Below, one piece after another: positions 44,441 through 52,604 of a stretch of 64,000 nt of DNA. The stretch lies in assembly GCF_034424525.1 (NCBI RefSeq), contig NZ_CP139979.1, forward strand, positions 4,549,501-4,613,500, written 5' to 3'. A program made the translations under genes and the position numbers. How positions within the stretch are numbered: the stretch's first letter is position 1; the number at the start of each line of letters is the position of its first letter. The notes under the pieces were generated by a model. It did no database searches. It saw only the letters and a program-made list of their open reading frames with translations, and had not been told where the DNA came from. Source of the DNA: Sphingobium yanoikuyae (GTDB lineage Bacteria > Pseudomonadota > Alphaproteobacteria > Sphingomonadales > Sphingomonadaceae).

Positions 44441-44734
44441 ATGACGATCGAAGTTCGCTTCCCCGATGGCAGCCGTCGGGATGTGCCGAGCGAGCTTCGT
44501 ATCCTGCACGCAGACAGCGCGAGCGAAGAGCCTGCATTCTGGCATCTACCGCTCAACTGCGATTCCTATTGGCGTTTTGCGTTTGACGGCGTCCACTGGA
44601 ATGCGCGCCCCAGAACGGGTAGCCTTGCCATGTTCCGTAGTCCGGGCATCGAGTGGTGGCGGGGCATCGTAACAATGTCGGACGAAGCGGCTTTGGGTCA
44701 GGAACAGTGTCTTCTGGTCGCCGTCAACGCCTGA
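44441..44734 (+). CDS. hypothetical protein, likely stress-induced
   Basis: 97 residues from an ATG with GGAGG 7 bases upstream. It begins TIEVRFPDGSRRDVPSELRI and contains an aromatic-rich middle (FWHLPLNCDSYWRFAFDGVHWNARPR) and EWWRGIVTM. No known family, signal peptide or membrane helix is seen. A near-consensus EcfG-type promoter sits 45 bases upstream. The spacing, ribosome site and balanced composition support a real gene. It is convergent with the amidohydrolase gene. Confidence 0.6.
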   Translation: MTIEVRFPDGSRRDVPSELRILHADSASEEPAFWHLPLNCDSYWRFAFDGVHWNARPRTGSLAMFRSPGIEWWRGIVTMSDEAALGQEQCLLVAVNA

Positions 44735-44794
44735 TGGCCTATGACTTTTCTTGAACAGCGCGAGGCGATGCGCTCACCATGGTGTCAGCATATT

Positions 44795-45553
44795 CTATGT
44801 GAGCCGCTGCCAGGCCTCTTCCATCGCATCGCGCAGTCGCGCCGCCCAGAAGGATTGCCCCTCGCCTTGGGAAATAAGGTCCTGCCTGACCTCGATTTCA
44901 GCGTAGCGAAGGTCATTTGAAAGGGCGTGGAAGGGCATGCTGTAATCGGTTTCATCCATGGCATAGGGAGCATTGTCGCCCACCTTGATCGGCAACCGGC
45001 GTAGCGCGTCCAGCAGGCAAATCGCAAAATCGATCCGGCCGGCGGCGTGCAGGACGCCCACCGACCAGGGGCGCCTCATCTCGTCCAGTATCGGGGTGAA
45101 ACTATGGAGCGCGAGCAGGATTGTCTCCTGCCCCGCTGCCAGCCGAGCTGAGATCATTTCTGAAATGCCGGAATGATATGGAGCATGGATGGAGGTGACA
45201 CGCGCCAGCCTGTCGATTTCGGTCAAACCCTGATTGCCACCGATATCGGTCCCATCGGACGACGCAGGTATCGCGTCGTCGCGCGCGGGATCGCGATTAC
45301 AGTCGATGACCAATCGCGAATAATTCTGGAAGATGAAAGGGGCATCGAGGAGACGCGCCAATTCCAGGCCCATATCTCTCACGCCTATGTCGATTGCGAT
45401 ATGCCGAGACCAATCGGCCGGGCCTACGCCAAGATCACCCAGGGCCGAAGGAATTGCCAGCCCTGCATGATCTCCGGTCAGGAGGAACGGGGAGGAGCCG
45501 TTCGCGTTGATGACGGTGAAGGGCGCAGGATCGGCTGGCACCAGTAGATTCAT
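44795..45553 (-). CDS. N-formylglutamate amidohydrolase family protein
   Basis: 252 residues. The family's metal/active-site pattern is visible: FLLTGDHAGLAIP near the N-terminus, HIAIDIGVRDMGLELARLL, FIFQNYSRLVIDCNRDP, HAPYHSGI, and ILLALHSFTPIL with a conserved His. N-formylglutamate amidohydrolase proper hydrolyses N-formyl-glutamate in histidine breakdown, but no hut genes are nearby. This probably belongs to the broader subgroup found with peptide-modifying genes. It is divergent from a transglutaminase-like operon across only 32 bases, and the operon's promoter motif lies inside this gene. Confidence 0.85.
   Translation of the reverse strand: MNLLVPADPAPFTVINANGSSPFLLTGDHAGLAIPSALGDLGVGPADWSRHIAIDIGVRDMGLELARLLDAPFIFQNYSRLVIDCNRDPARDDAIPASSDGTDIGGNQGLTEIDRLARVTSIHAPYHSGISEMISARLAAGQETILLALHSFTPILDEMRRPWSVGVLHAAGRIDFAICLLDALRRLPIKVGDNAPYAMDETDYSMPFHALSNDLRYAEIEVRQDLISQGEGQSFWAARLRDAMEEAWQRLT
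45484..45508 (+). promoter_or_regulatory. exact EcfG-type promoter motif ahead of the transglutaminase operon
   Basis: GGAAC (45484-45488), 16 bases, CGTT (45505-45508), an exact match. It lies within the 5' part of the divergent amidohydrolase gene, 77 bases before the first transglutaminase-like start, and faces that gene. Confidence 0.65.
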
Positions 45554-45585
45554 GGTTTCTCCCTGCCCATTGGGAACTTCCTTTC

Positions 45586-46536
45586 ATGCCGTTGCTCACA
45601 ATCGAACATGTGACGACTTATCGCTATCAGCAATCGGTGTCGCTGGGCGAACATCGCATCATGATGCGGCCGCGTGAGGCCTTCGACCAGCGACTGCTCC
45701 GCGCGCGGCTCGATATCGATCCCCAACCTTGTGAATTGCGCTGGCTGCATGATGTGTTCGGAAATTCCGTGGCCATTGCTCTGTTCGACAAACGCACGTC
45801 GCAGCTGAAAGTCGCGAGCGCGGTTACGCTCGAGCATGCGCCCTTGACGCAGCAGCAGGTCGACGTCGAACCCTATGCCCGGCTTTTCCCCTTCACCTAT
45901 TCATCGGAAGACATGCCCGATCTGTTGCGGTCGATCGAACGAAACCATCTCGATCCCGAGCGGATCGTCGACAATTGGGCCAGAGGTTTCGTCAGCAATC
46001 ATGGTGATACAGCGACCATCGATCTCCTGACGCGGATCGCGACAGGCATCCAGCGTGACTTCACCTATGTGCCACGACATGAAAAGGGCACCCAATCTCC
46101 TATGGAGACGTTGCGCAAGCGGCAGGGGACCTGCCGTGACTTCGCCGTGCTGATGATTGAGGCTGTCAGGGCGCTGGGCTTCGCCGCCCGCTTCGTGTCG
46201 GGCTATGTCTATAATCCATCGCGCACCGAAGGGCTGGTCGGTGGCGGCAACACCCACGCCTGGGTCCGTATCTTCCTGCCCGGATCTGGCTGGGTGGAAT
46301 TCGATCCGACAAATGGGATCATCGGCAATCGCGGCTTGATCCGCGTGGCGATCGCACGCGACCCGTATCAGGCGCTACCGTTGTCGGGCACCTGGTTCGG
46401 CCTGCCTGCAAGCTTTCTGGGGATGGATGTGAGCGTCAACGTCAGTCGTGCCGATCCAGAACCATTCTCCCTCTCCGGCCATGGCGCCATCAACAGCCGG
46501 CTTGCCGGCAATCAGGAAACGAACCCGACATGCTGA
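45586..46536 (+). CDS. transglutaminase-like cysteine protease-fold protein
   Basis: 316 residues. An N-terminal beta domain (LLTIEHVTTYRYQQSVSLGEHRIMMRPRE) is typical of the bacterial transglutaminase-like group. The catalytic core follows: Cys183 in GTCRDFAV, His in GGNTHAWVRIFLPG and Asp in EFDPTNG. No signal peptide or membrane helix is seen, so it is cytoplasmic. Such proteins may act as peptidases or transamidases on unusual peptide bonds. It heads a three-gene operon, overlapping the second transglutaminase gene by 7 bases. Confidence 0.9.
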   Translation: MPLLTIEHVTTYRYQQSVSLGEHRIMMRPREAFDQRLLRARLDIDPQPCELRWLHDVFGNSVAIALFDKRTSQLKVASAVTLEHAPLTQQQVDVEPYARLFPFTYSSEDMPDLLRSIERNHLDPERIVDNWARGFVSNHGDTATIDLLTRIATGIQRDFTYVPRHEKGTQSPMETLRKRQGTCRDFAVLMIEAVRALGFAARFVSGYVYNPSRTEGLVGGGNTHAWVRIFLPGSGWVEFDPTNGIIGNRGLIRVAIARDPYQALPLSGTWFGLPASFLGMDVSVNVSRADPEPFSLSGHGAINSRLAGNQETNPTC

Positions 46537-47345
46537 TCCGGTGCGGCTATGATATCGAATTCTCGACCGAGAACCGGACGGCGATGATGGCCATGCTCAG
46601 CCTGCATCCATCGCGCCATCAGGATCTGCGAACGCCGCAGCGGCTGATAGCGGCGCCCGACATTCCGCTTTATCAATTCGAGGACGGGTTCGGCAATGTC
46701 GCCACCCGGCTCACCATCCCACCGGGCAATGTGCGCTTGTCATGCGACTTTGTGATCGAGGATAGCGGAGATCCCGACCAGCGCTCGCCCAGTGGTCCTC
46801 AGATGCCGGTGGAAGAGCTTCCAGATGCCGTCATGCCCTTTCTTCTGGGCAGCCGCTATTGCGAAACCGACCGTCTGATGGACGTGGCATGGGCTCAATT
46901 TGGTCATCTGGCCAGCGCGCGGGAAAGGGTGGAGGCGATCGTGGGCTTCGTGCATCATCATATTGAATTTGGCTATCAGCATGCGCGCGCCGACAAGACC
47001 GCCTGGAATGGCTATCAGGAGCGAAAGGGCGTGTGCCGTGACTTCGCCCATCTCGCCATAACCTTGTGCCGCTGCATGAATATTCCCGCTCGCTATTGCA
47101 CCGGTTACCTCGGCGACATCGGCGTGCCTCCGGTAGATGCTCCGATGGATTTCAGTGCATGGTTCGATGTCTATATCGACGGCGCCTGGTATACCCATGA
47201 TGCGCGCCATAACCGCCCGCGCATCGGCCGGATCCTGATGGCACGCGGGCGCGATGCCACCGACGTAGCCTTGACGACGGCTTTTGGCCCGGCAAATCTG
47301 GTGCGATTTCAGGTGCACACCCAGGAAGTAACCGCCCTTGACTGA
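46530..47345 (+). CDS. transglutaminase-like protein, second of operon
   Basis: 271 residues. It begins MLIRCGYDIEF and has a compact N-terminal domain. The catalytic triad is Cys169 in KGVCRDFAH, His-equivalent region MDFSAWFDVYIDG (the usual His is replaced by Ser-Ala here), and Asp in THDARHNRP. Its close relative at 49527 keeps HAWFEVY at the same position, so this copy may have lost the catalytic His. It overlaps the first transglutaminase gene and the M3 peptidase gene. Confidence 0.88.
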   Translation: MLIRCGYDIEFSTENRTAMMAMLSLHPSRHQDLRTPQRLIAAPDIPLYQFEDGFGNVATRLTIPPGNVRLSCDFVIEDSGDPDQRSPSGPQMPVEELPDAVMPFLLGSRYCETDRLMDVAWAQFGHLASARERVEAIVGFVHHHIEFGYQHARADKTAWNGYQERKGVCRDFAHLAITLCRCMNIPARYCTGYLGDIGVPPVDAPMDFSAWFDVYIDGAWYTHDARHNRPRIGRILMARGRDATDVALTTAFGPANLVRFQVHTQEVTALD

Positions 47346-49359
47346 GCAAAGCGACCCGCTTCTCCAACCCTGGCCTGGCCCGCTTGGCGCGCCACCTTTT
47401 GCGCGGATAGGTGATGACCAGTTCCTTCGCGCGGTCACGACCAGCATCGCCTGGCACAAGGCTGAACTTGATGCGATTTGCGAGCAGGTCGCGCCCGCGA
47501 CCTTCGAGAATACGATTGCCGCACTGGAACGGTCGGGCGAGCCGCTCGCGCGCGTCCGGCGGTTGTTCTGGGCCCTGTCCTCGGCGAAGGGCACGCTGGC
47601 CATCCGCGAGGCGGAAGCTGAGATTTCGGCGCGACTTAGCGCGCATGCCGTCGCCATAAGCCATAATGCCCAATTGGCAGCGCGCGTCTTCGCAGTCCAT
47701 GCTTCACGGCACGAGAGCGGCCTCACCCCGGAACAGGTCCGCCTCGTGGAGGATAGCCATGCAAGCTTCCTTAGAGGCGGCGCAGCATTGACGAGGGCTG
47801 GCAAGTACCGCTTTGCCGCCATCGAGGCTCGCCTGTCTGCCCTAGCAGTTCAATTCGGGCAGAATGTGCTTGCCGCAACAAATGCCTGGGTGCTCGATCT
47901 GGAGCAGAATGAGCTTGAGGGACTGCCCAGCGCAATATGCGAGGCGGCTGCGGCGCGAGCAACAGCAAAGGGGTTGCAGGACCGTTATCACATAACGCTC
48001 GATCGCACCGACCTGGAGGCATTTCTGACCTTTTCGAAGAGGCGCGACTTGCGCGAGGCCCTATGGCGGGCCTTCACCGCACGCTGCGACGGCGACCAAC
48101 ATGATAATTGGCCCATCATCGCCGAAATGCTCGCGTTGCGCAGGGAAAGGGCGGTCCTGCTGGGCTATGCCGACCATGCGCATTATGCGCTGGCCGACAG
48201 CATGGCGCATGATCCGGCAGCAGCGAGCGCGCTGATGCGCCAGCTGTGGGCGCCGGGCAAACGGCGCGCAACGCAGGAAGCTGCTGAACTGCAGGCATTG
48301 ATCGATGCGGAGGGCGGCGATTTCCGCCTCGCGCCCTGGGACTGGCGCTTTTACGCGGAACAGGTACGACGCACCCGTTACGCACTCGATACTGCGGCAG
48401 CTGCGGAGCATTTGCGGCTCGATGCGGTGCGGCAGGCAGCATTCGACACAGCCGGCCGACTTTATGGCCTGAGCTTCTACAGGCGTGCGGACATAGAAGG
48501 CTATCATCCGGACGTCTGGGCCTGGGAAGTGAAGGAGAGCAACGGGAGCACTGTGGGTCTGCTCTTCACCGACTATCTGGCCCGCCCGGAAAAACATGGT
48601 GGCGCTTGGATGGGAAGCCTGCGGGTGCAAGAAGCGATGGATGGCGACGTGCGCCCGATCGTCTATCTGGTCGCCAATTTTGCCGCTGCTCCGCCACCCG
48701 ACCGGGGTGCGACCCGCCTTTCGATTGATGAGGCGCGCACCTTGTTTCATGAATTTGGCCATGCATTGCATGGGCTTCTTTCACGAGTCACCTACCCCAG
48801 CCAGTCCGGAACTGCGGTTGCCCGCGACTTCGTGGAATTTCCGAGCAAGTTCATGGAGAACTGGATTGTCAGCCCGCAGGTGCTCGCCGATCTTGGGATG
48901 CCTGAAGATCTGATCAGCGCCATTCGCGAGGCGGAGGCTTATGGTCAGGGCTTTGCCACCGTGGAATTGATCGGTTGCGCATTGGTGGACCTTGCCATCC
49001 ACCAGAATCCGGACGCTCAGATCGATCCTCGCGCATTTGTCGAGGCGCAGCTTGATGCGCTCGCAATGCCCCGCGCGGTCGGGTTGCGCCATCGCTTTCC
49101 CTATTTCACGCATATCTTTGATGGCGGCTATTCGGCTGCCTATTATAGCTATGCCTGGTCCGAAGCACTGGATGCCGACGCATTTGAGGCTTTTGTCGCG
49201 ACAGGTGATATTTTCGACCCCGGTCTCGCATCGCGGTTCCGCGAAGAGATACTCGCCGCAGGAAATAGCCGCGATCCCATGGCGTCCTTTCAGGCCTTCC
49301 TGGGACGCGCGCCCGACGGAACGGCCTTGATGCGAGCAAGGCATCTTCTCGACGCTTGA
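47338..49359 (+). CDS. M3 family zinc oligopeptidase
   Basis: 673 residues from a TTG overlapping the previous gene by 8 bases, with AGGAAG upstream. The thimet-oligopeptidase fold has the zinc motif HEFGH at residues 471-475 (RTLFHEFGHALHGLLS). It also has FVEFPSKFMENWI and the substrate-loop tyrosines in FDGGYSAAYYSYAWSEALDADAFE. It is close in size to oligopeptidase A/Dcp. It cuts short peptides in the cytoplasm. Coexpression with two transglutaminase-like proteins suggests that they feed it modified or isopeptide-linked peptides, which is an inference. Confidence 0.93.
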   Translation: MTEQSDPLLQPWPGPLGAPPFARIGDDQFLRAVTTSIAWHKAELDAICEQVAPATFENTIAALERSGEPLARVRRLFWALSSAKGTLAIREAEAEISARLSAHAVAISHNAQLAARVFAVHASRHESGLTPEQVRLVEDSHASFLRGGAALTRAGKYRFAAIEARLSALAVQFGQNVLAATNAWVLDLEQNELEGLPSAICEAAAARATAKGLQDRYHITLDRTDLEAFLTFSKRRDLREALWRAFTARCDGDQHDNWPIIAEMLALRRERAVLLGYADHAHYALADSMAHDPAAASALMRQLWAPGKRRATQEAAELQALIDAEGGDFRLAPWDWRFYAEQVRRTRYALDTAAAAEHLRLDAVRQAAFDTAGRLYGLSFYRRADIEGYHPDVWAWEVKESNGSTVGLLFTDYLARPEKHGGAWMGSLRVQEAMDGDVRPIVYLVANFAAAPPPDRGATRLSIDEARTLFHEFGHALHGLLSRVTYPSQSGTAVARDFVEFPSKFMENWIVSPQVLADLGMPEDLISAIREAEAYGQGFATVELIGCALVDLAIHQNPDAQIDPRAFVEAQLDALAMPRAVGLRHRFPYFTHIFDGGYSAAYYSYAWSEALDADAFEAFVATGDIFDPGLASRFREEILAAGNSRDPMASFQAFLGRAPDGTALMRARHLLDA

Positions 49360-49526
49360 ACGCCCCTGGCGCGCGATCCGTTTTGCCGAGAATGAACCAC
49401 GGGTTGAGGCCAATCACGCCTCGAGCCATCCGCCGCGCTGCACATGGCCTTAATGGTGATCGCATAGCGGAGAGAAGCGGGCTGCATGTCCTCATGCAAG
49501 GGTAGCAGACCCATCGAGGGGCCTTG

Positions 49527-50375
49527 TCAGGCGGCGATGGTCAGCGGGGTGTCGACATGCTGTCCGATCTGGATCACCTCATCAGTATGAACCTTGAACG
49601 AGGCCAGTCGCATCGGACCGAACGCCGTGGTCAAAGCGGTATCGGCTGCGTCGCGTCCGCACGCCATCAGGATGCGCCCTATGCGAGGGACATGATGCCG
49701 CGCATCGAAACTGTGCCACTCACCACCCAGGTACACTTCGAACCAGGCGTGGAAATCCATTGGGACATCAACCGGATCGACGCCGATATCGCCAAGATAT
49801 CCGCTGCAATATCGTGCCGGAATGTTCATGCACCGGCATAGGGCCACTGCAAGATGGGCAAAGTCCCGGCATACGCCAACCCGCTCATTATATGCCTCCC
49901 AAGCGGTCCTGGTGCATCGCGCATATTGATATCCGTAGGTCAGATGCTGGTGCACGAAATCGACAATGGACTGCACACGCTGCCACCCGGGCGCGATATG
50001 GCCGAAATGATACCAGGCTTTCTGGCAGAGGAGATCGGTCTCGCAATAACGGCTTCCCATGAGATAGATAAGGACGTCCGAGGGCAAATCCCGAACTTCA
50101 TGCTGGACTGCCGATGGACTTTGGCGATCGTGCAGGCCGCTATCGGCAATGGTGAAGTCACATGACAGGGTAGTGCGCCCTGCCGGCAGGGTCATGCGTG
50201 TGCAGATATTGCCAAAGCTGTCACGGTAATCATGGGTCGGGATCGGCGCGCCTGTCCTGATCCTGTGGGGGCTGCGAAGATCGGGAAACCTAGACGGTCG
50301 GATCGTGAGGAGGGAAATTAACGGCGTAGGAGCACCGGTTTCCAGGACCAGTTCATAGCCAGCACGAATGAGCAT
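49527..50375 (-). CDS. transglutaminase-like protein, third copy on opposite strand
   Basis: 282 residues, clearly a paralogue of the 46530 protein along its whole length (shared MGSRYCETD, GVCRDFAHLA, CRCMNIPARYC, GYLGDIGV and RIGRILMA stretches). It retains Cys (VGVCRDFAH), His (PMDFHAWFEVYLGG) and Asp (SFDARHHVP), so it looks catalytically complete. It is convergent with the M3 peptidase gene across 167 bases. The 160 bases beyond its start are AT-rich and hold its promoter and the end of the GAF kinase gene. Confidence 0.9.
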   Translation of the reverse strand: MLIRAGYELVLETGAPTPLISLLTIRPSRFPDLRSPHRIRTGAPIPTHDYRDSFGNICTRMTLPAGRTTLSCDFTIADSGLHDRQSPSAVQHEVRDLPSDVLIYLMGSRYCETDLLCQKAWYHFGHIAPGWQRVQSIVDFVHQHLTYGYQYARCTRTAWEAYNERVGVCRDFAHLAVALCRCMNIPARYCSGYLGDIGVDPVDVPMDFHAWFEVYLGGEWHSFDARHHVPRIGRILMACGRDAADTALTTAFGPMRLASFKVHTDEVIQIGQHVDTPLTIAA

Positions 50376-50535
50376 AACTGCCTTTCCAATTCGAGGCGCG
50401 ATCTAGACATGAAAATCTACAGGTCATTCGATGGTTTCTTTGCCCAGAAATCATCCGACAAATGTTAAACCTTCATTATTTGATCAAAAGATGATCTATT
50501 CAATTATATTTGCAATAATTGGTATCCGCGTAGGG

Positions 50536-52365
50536 CTATATTACCGCCTGATGCTTTCGTTCTTCGCCGATGCATATCTCTCCCAACAGTCGGGACAGTT
50601 CATTCACCGAATAGGGTTTGTGCAGAAGTGGAAAGCCATGGCGGCTATCATCAGCCAGGACATGGCTATAGCCACTGGTGAGCACCACGGGGATTTCCGG
50701 CCAGCGCGCCCGGATCTGACGCCCAAGCTCCAGACCATCGATCCCGGGCATGACGACATCTGAAAAAACGATATCGATATTGGCGTGCGAACGCTCAAGC
50801 ACCGCGATCGCCTCAGGAGCATTGGCCGCACGCCACGTCTTGTAACCAAGATCCTCGAGGAGCTGCGAAGCGAAGTCTCCGACCGGCTCATTATCCTCGA
50901 CGATCAGAATATTCGCATGCTGGATGGCGCAACGTCCTGACGGCGTGACATCCTCCAGGGAATGTGGCGCGGCAGCCCGCGGCAGATAGAGGCTGAACGT
51001 CGTCCCGATACCCAACCGACTTGCAACGTCGATCTCGCCACCGGACTGTTTGATAAAGCCATAGACCTGGCTCAGTCCCAAACCCGTACCCTTGCCCACC
51101 TCCTTGGTCGTGAAGAATGGCTCGAATATATGTTCTATCTGCCCTTCGCTCATGCCCAAACCCTCATCCGTCACGGAAATCCTGACGAAATCGCCCCTGG
51201 CAGCCGCGAGGCCGCCGCGGGCCGGGATTGATCCGGCCGCTTCCACCGACAGGGTAATCCGTCCCTCTCCGTTCATCGCGTCGCGCGCGTTCACCGCCAT
51301 GTTGATCAGCGCGGTTTCGAACTGGCTCGCATCGACTTCGACAAAACAGGAGGTGCAGATCGGGTCGACAACAAGGGCAATGCGCGAACCCACGACCGTT
51401 CGAAGCATATCCGCAACGGCTTCAACCTTGCGCGCGGCATTGAACGTCTCTGGTCGAAGGGCCTGGCGGCGCGCAAAAGCGAGAAGCTGGCTCGTCAGCT
51501 TCGCCGCACGGTCCGCGGTCTCCGAGATGGCATCAATATATTTCTTCTGCTTCTCGCGCGGCAGCTCGCGGGTCGCGAGAAGGTCGGCGGACCCACGGAT
51601 GATGGTGAGAAGATTGTTGAAATCATGCGCAACGCCGCCTGTCAGTTGCCCGATCGCTTCCATCTTCTGAAGTTGGCGAAGCTGATCCTGAGCCGAGGAC
51701 AGTTCGCGCGAACGCTCCTCGACACGCGCCTCCAGCGTGTCATTGAGCAGGCGCAGCTGTTCTTCCGCAATGGTCCGCTCCAGAAGGTCTGCGGCCTGCC
51801 GGGCGAGGATATCGAGCAGACGCAGGTCCCGCTCGGAAGGATGATGCGGACGATCCCAATGGGTGGAGATCATGCCGAGCAAGCGGCCGGTGCGCGAGAG
51901 AAGCGGCGTGGTCTGAGCCGAGCGGATGCCCGCGGCGCGAAACGCATCGAGGTCGGCAGTCCCGGCGATATCGGCCCATTTCTCGAAATCAGGAACAATG
52001 GCGCGCTGACCCATTTTCAGGGCTAGCGTGCAACTGCTGTAGGCTGCTGGACTGACCCACTGCCAGAACCCGACCGCTTCTGCCCGCAAGCCTCTGTGCG
52101 CCAGCAACTGGAGTTGCCCCCCATGTCCCGAAGGGTCATCGGCGGGGCAAAGGAGTTGCATCGTCCCGAACTGGGAGCCGGTGATGGCAACAGCGGCCTC
52201 CACGATCTTGCCATAGAGTTCGAACCGATCATTCTCGGCGATGAGCGTAACGCTGATCGCGTGAAGCAACTCGATATCGGACGGTTCCCTGGCCGGGCCC
52301 TGAACTTGCGACCCACGCGGCAATATCTGCGGCCCACGATATGTGACAGTCATCATCGCTCCCAT
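50536..52365 (-). CDS. hybrid histidine kinase with GAF sensor and receiver
   Basis: 609 residues. The GAF domain (about 35-190: AENDRFELYGKIVEAAVAITGSQFGTMQLL, then GRLLGMISTHWDRPHHPSERDLRLLDILARQAADLLER) is followed by a coiled coil. The HisKA domain has His247 (GGVAHDFNNLL), and the ATPase domain has NMAVNARDAMNGEG, DEGLGMSEGQ and GTGLGLSQVYGF. The C-terminal receiver has its phospho-acceptor Asp536 (IVFSDVVMPG). It has no membrane segment. The GAF lacks an obvious bilin Cys, so the ligand is unknown. It is divergent from the catalase gene. Confidence 0.92.
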   Translation of the reverse strand: MGAMMTVTYRGPQILPRGSQVQGPAREPSDIELLHAISVTLIAENDRFELYGKIVEAAVAITGSQFGTMQLLCPADDPSGHGGQLQLLAHRGLRAEAVGFWQWVSPAAYSSCTLALKMGQRAIVPDFEKWADIAGTADLDAFRAAGIRSAQTTPLLSRTGRLLGMISTHWDRPHHPSERDLRLLDILARQAADLLERTIAEEQLRLLNDTLEARVEERSRELSSAQDQLRQLQKMEAIGQLTGGVAHDFNNLLTIIRGSADLLATRELPREKQKKYIDAISETADRAAKLTSQLLAFARRQALRPETFNAARKVEAVADMLRTVVGSRIALVVDPICTSCFVEVDASQFETALINMAVNARDAMNGEGRITLSVEAAGSIPARGGLAAARGDFVRISVTDEGLGMSEGQIEHIFEPFFTTKEVGKGTGLGLSQVYGFIKQSGGEIDVASRLGIGTTFSLYLPRAAAPHSLEDVTPSGRCAIQHANILIVEDNEPVGDFASQLLEDLGYKTWRAANAPEAIAVLERSHANIDIVFSDVVMPGIDGLELGRQIRARWPEIPVVLTSGYSHVLADDSRHGFPLLHKPYSVNELSRLLGEICIGEERKHQAVI

Positions 52366-52523
52366 GCCGCCATCATCGGCCGCGCTTCACGCCAAAAGAG
52401 GCATATGCACGAAAAGTTCCGGTGAGTTCTGGCCGCAGACATCACGCGCCCCAGTGCCGCGCGGTCGCTATCTAAGATTCATATTGATCCAGATTGGTCC
52501 TGGACATCTTCTCGCCTCCCGCC

Positions 52524-52548
52524 GGAACCCAGCCTCCCGCTTCCGGTT
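52524..52548 (+). promoter_or_regulatory. EcfG-type promoter candidate for the catalase gene
   Basis: GGAAC (52524-52528), 16 bases, GGTT (52545-52548): one mismatch from GGAAC-N16-CGTT. It lies 57 bases before the catalase ATG. Catalases are common members of alphaproteobacterial general-stress regulons. Confidence 0.5.
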
Positions 52549-52604
52549 AGAGGTCTGTCTGCTGCGACAATCGCAGCCTATCATGCGCGTCAGGGAGAAT
52601 TGAT

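Noticed and set aside
44701..44725. GGAAC-N16-CGTC resembling an EcfG promoter
   Set aside because: It lies at the end of the 44441 gene and no plus-strand gene follows before 45586, which has its own exact motif.
50536..52365. GAF kinase as a bacteriophytochrome
   Set aside because: No PHY domain and no clear bilin-binding Cys are visible, so only a generic GAF sensor is supported.
52395..52420. minus-strand GGAAC-N17-CTTT ahead of the GAF kinase gene
   Set aside because: The spacer is longer than in the other sites and the -10 is imperfect, so it was not listed as a promoter.
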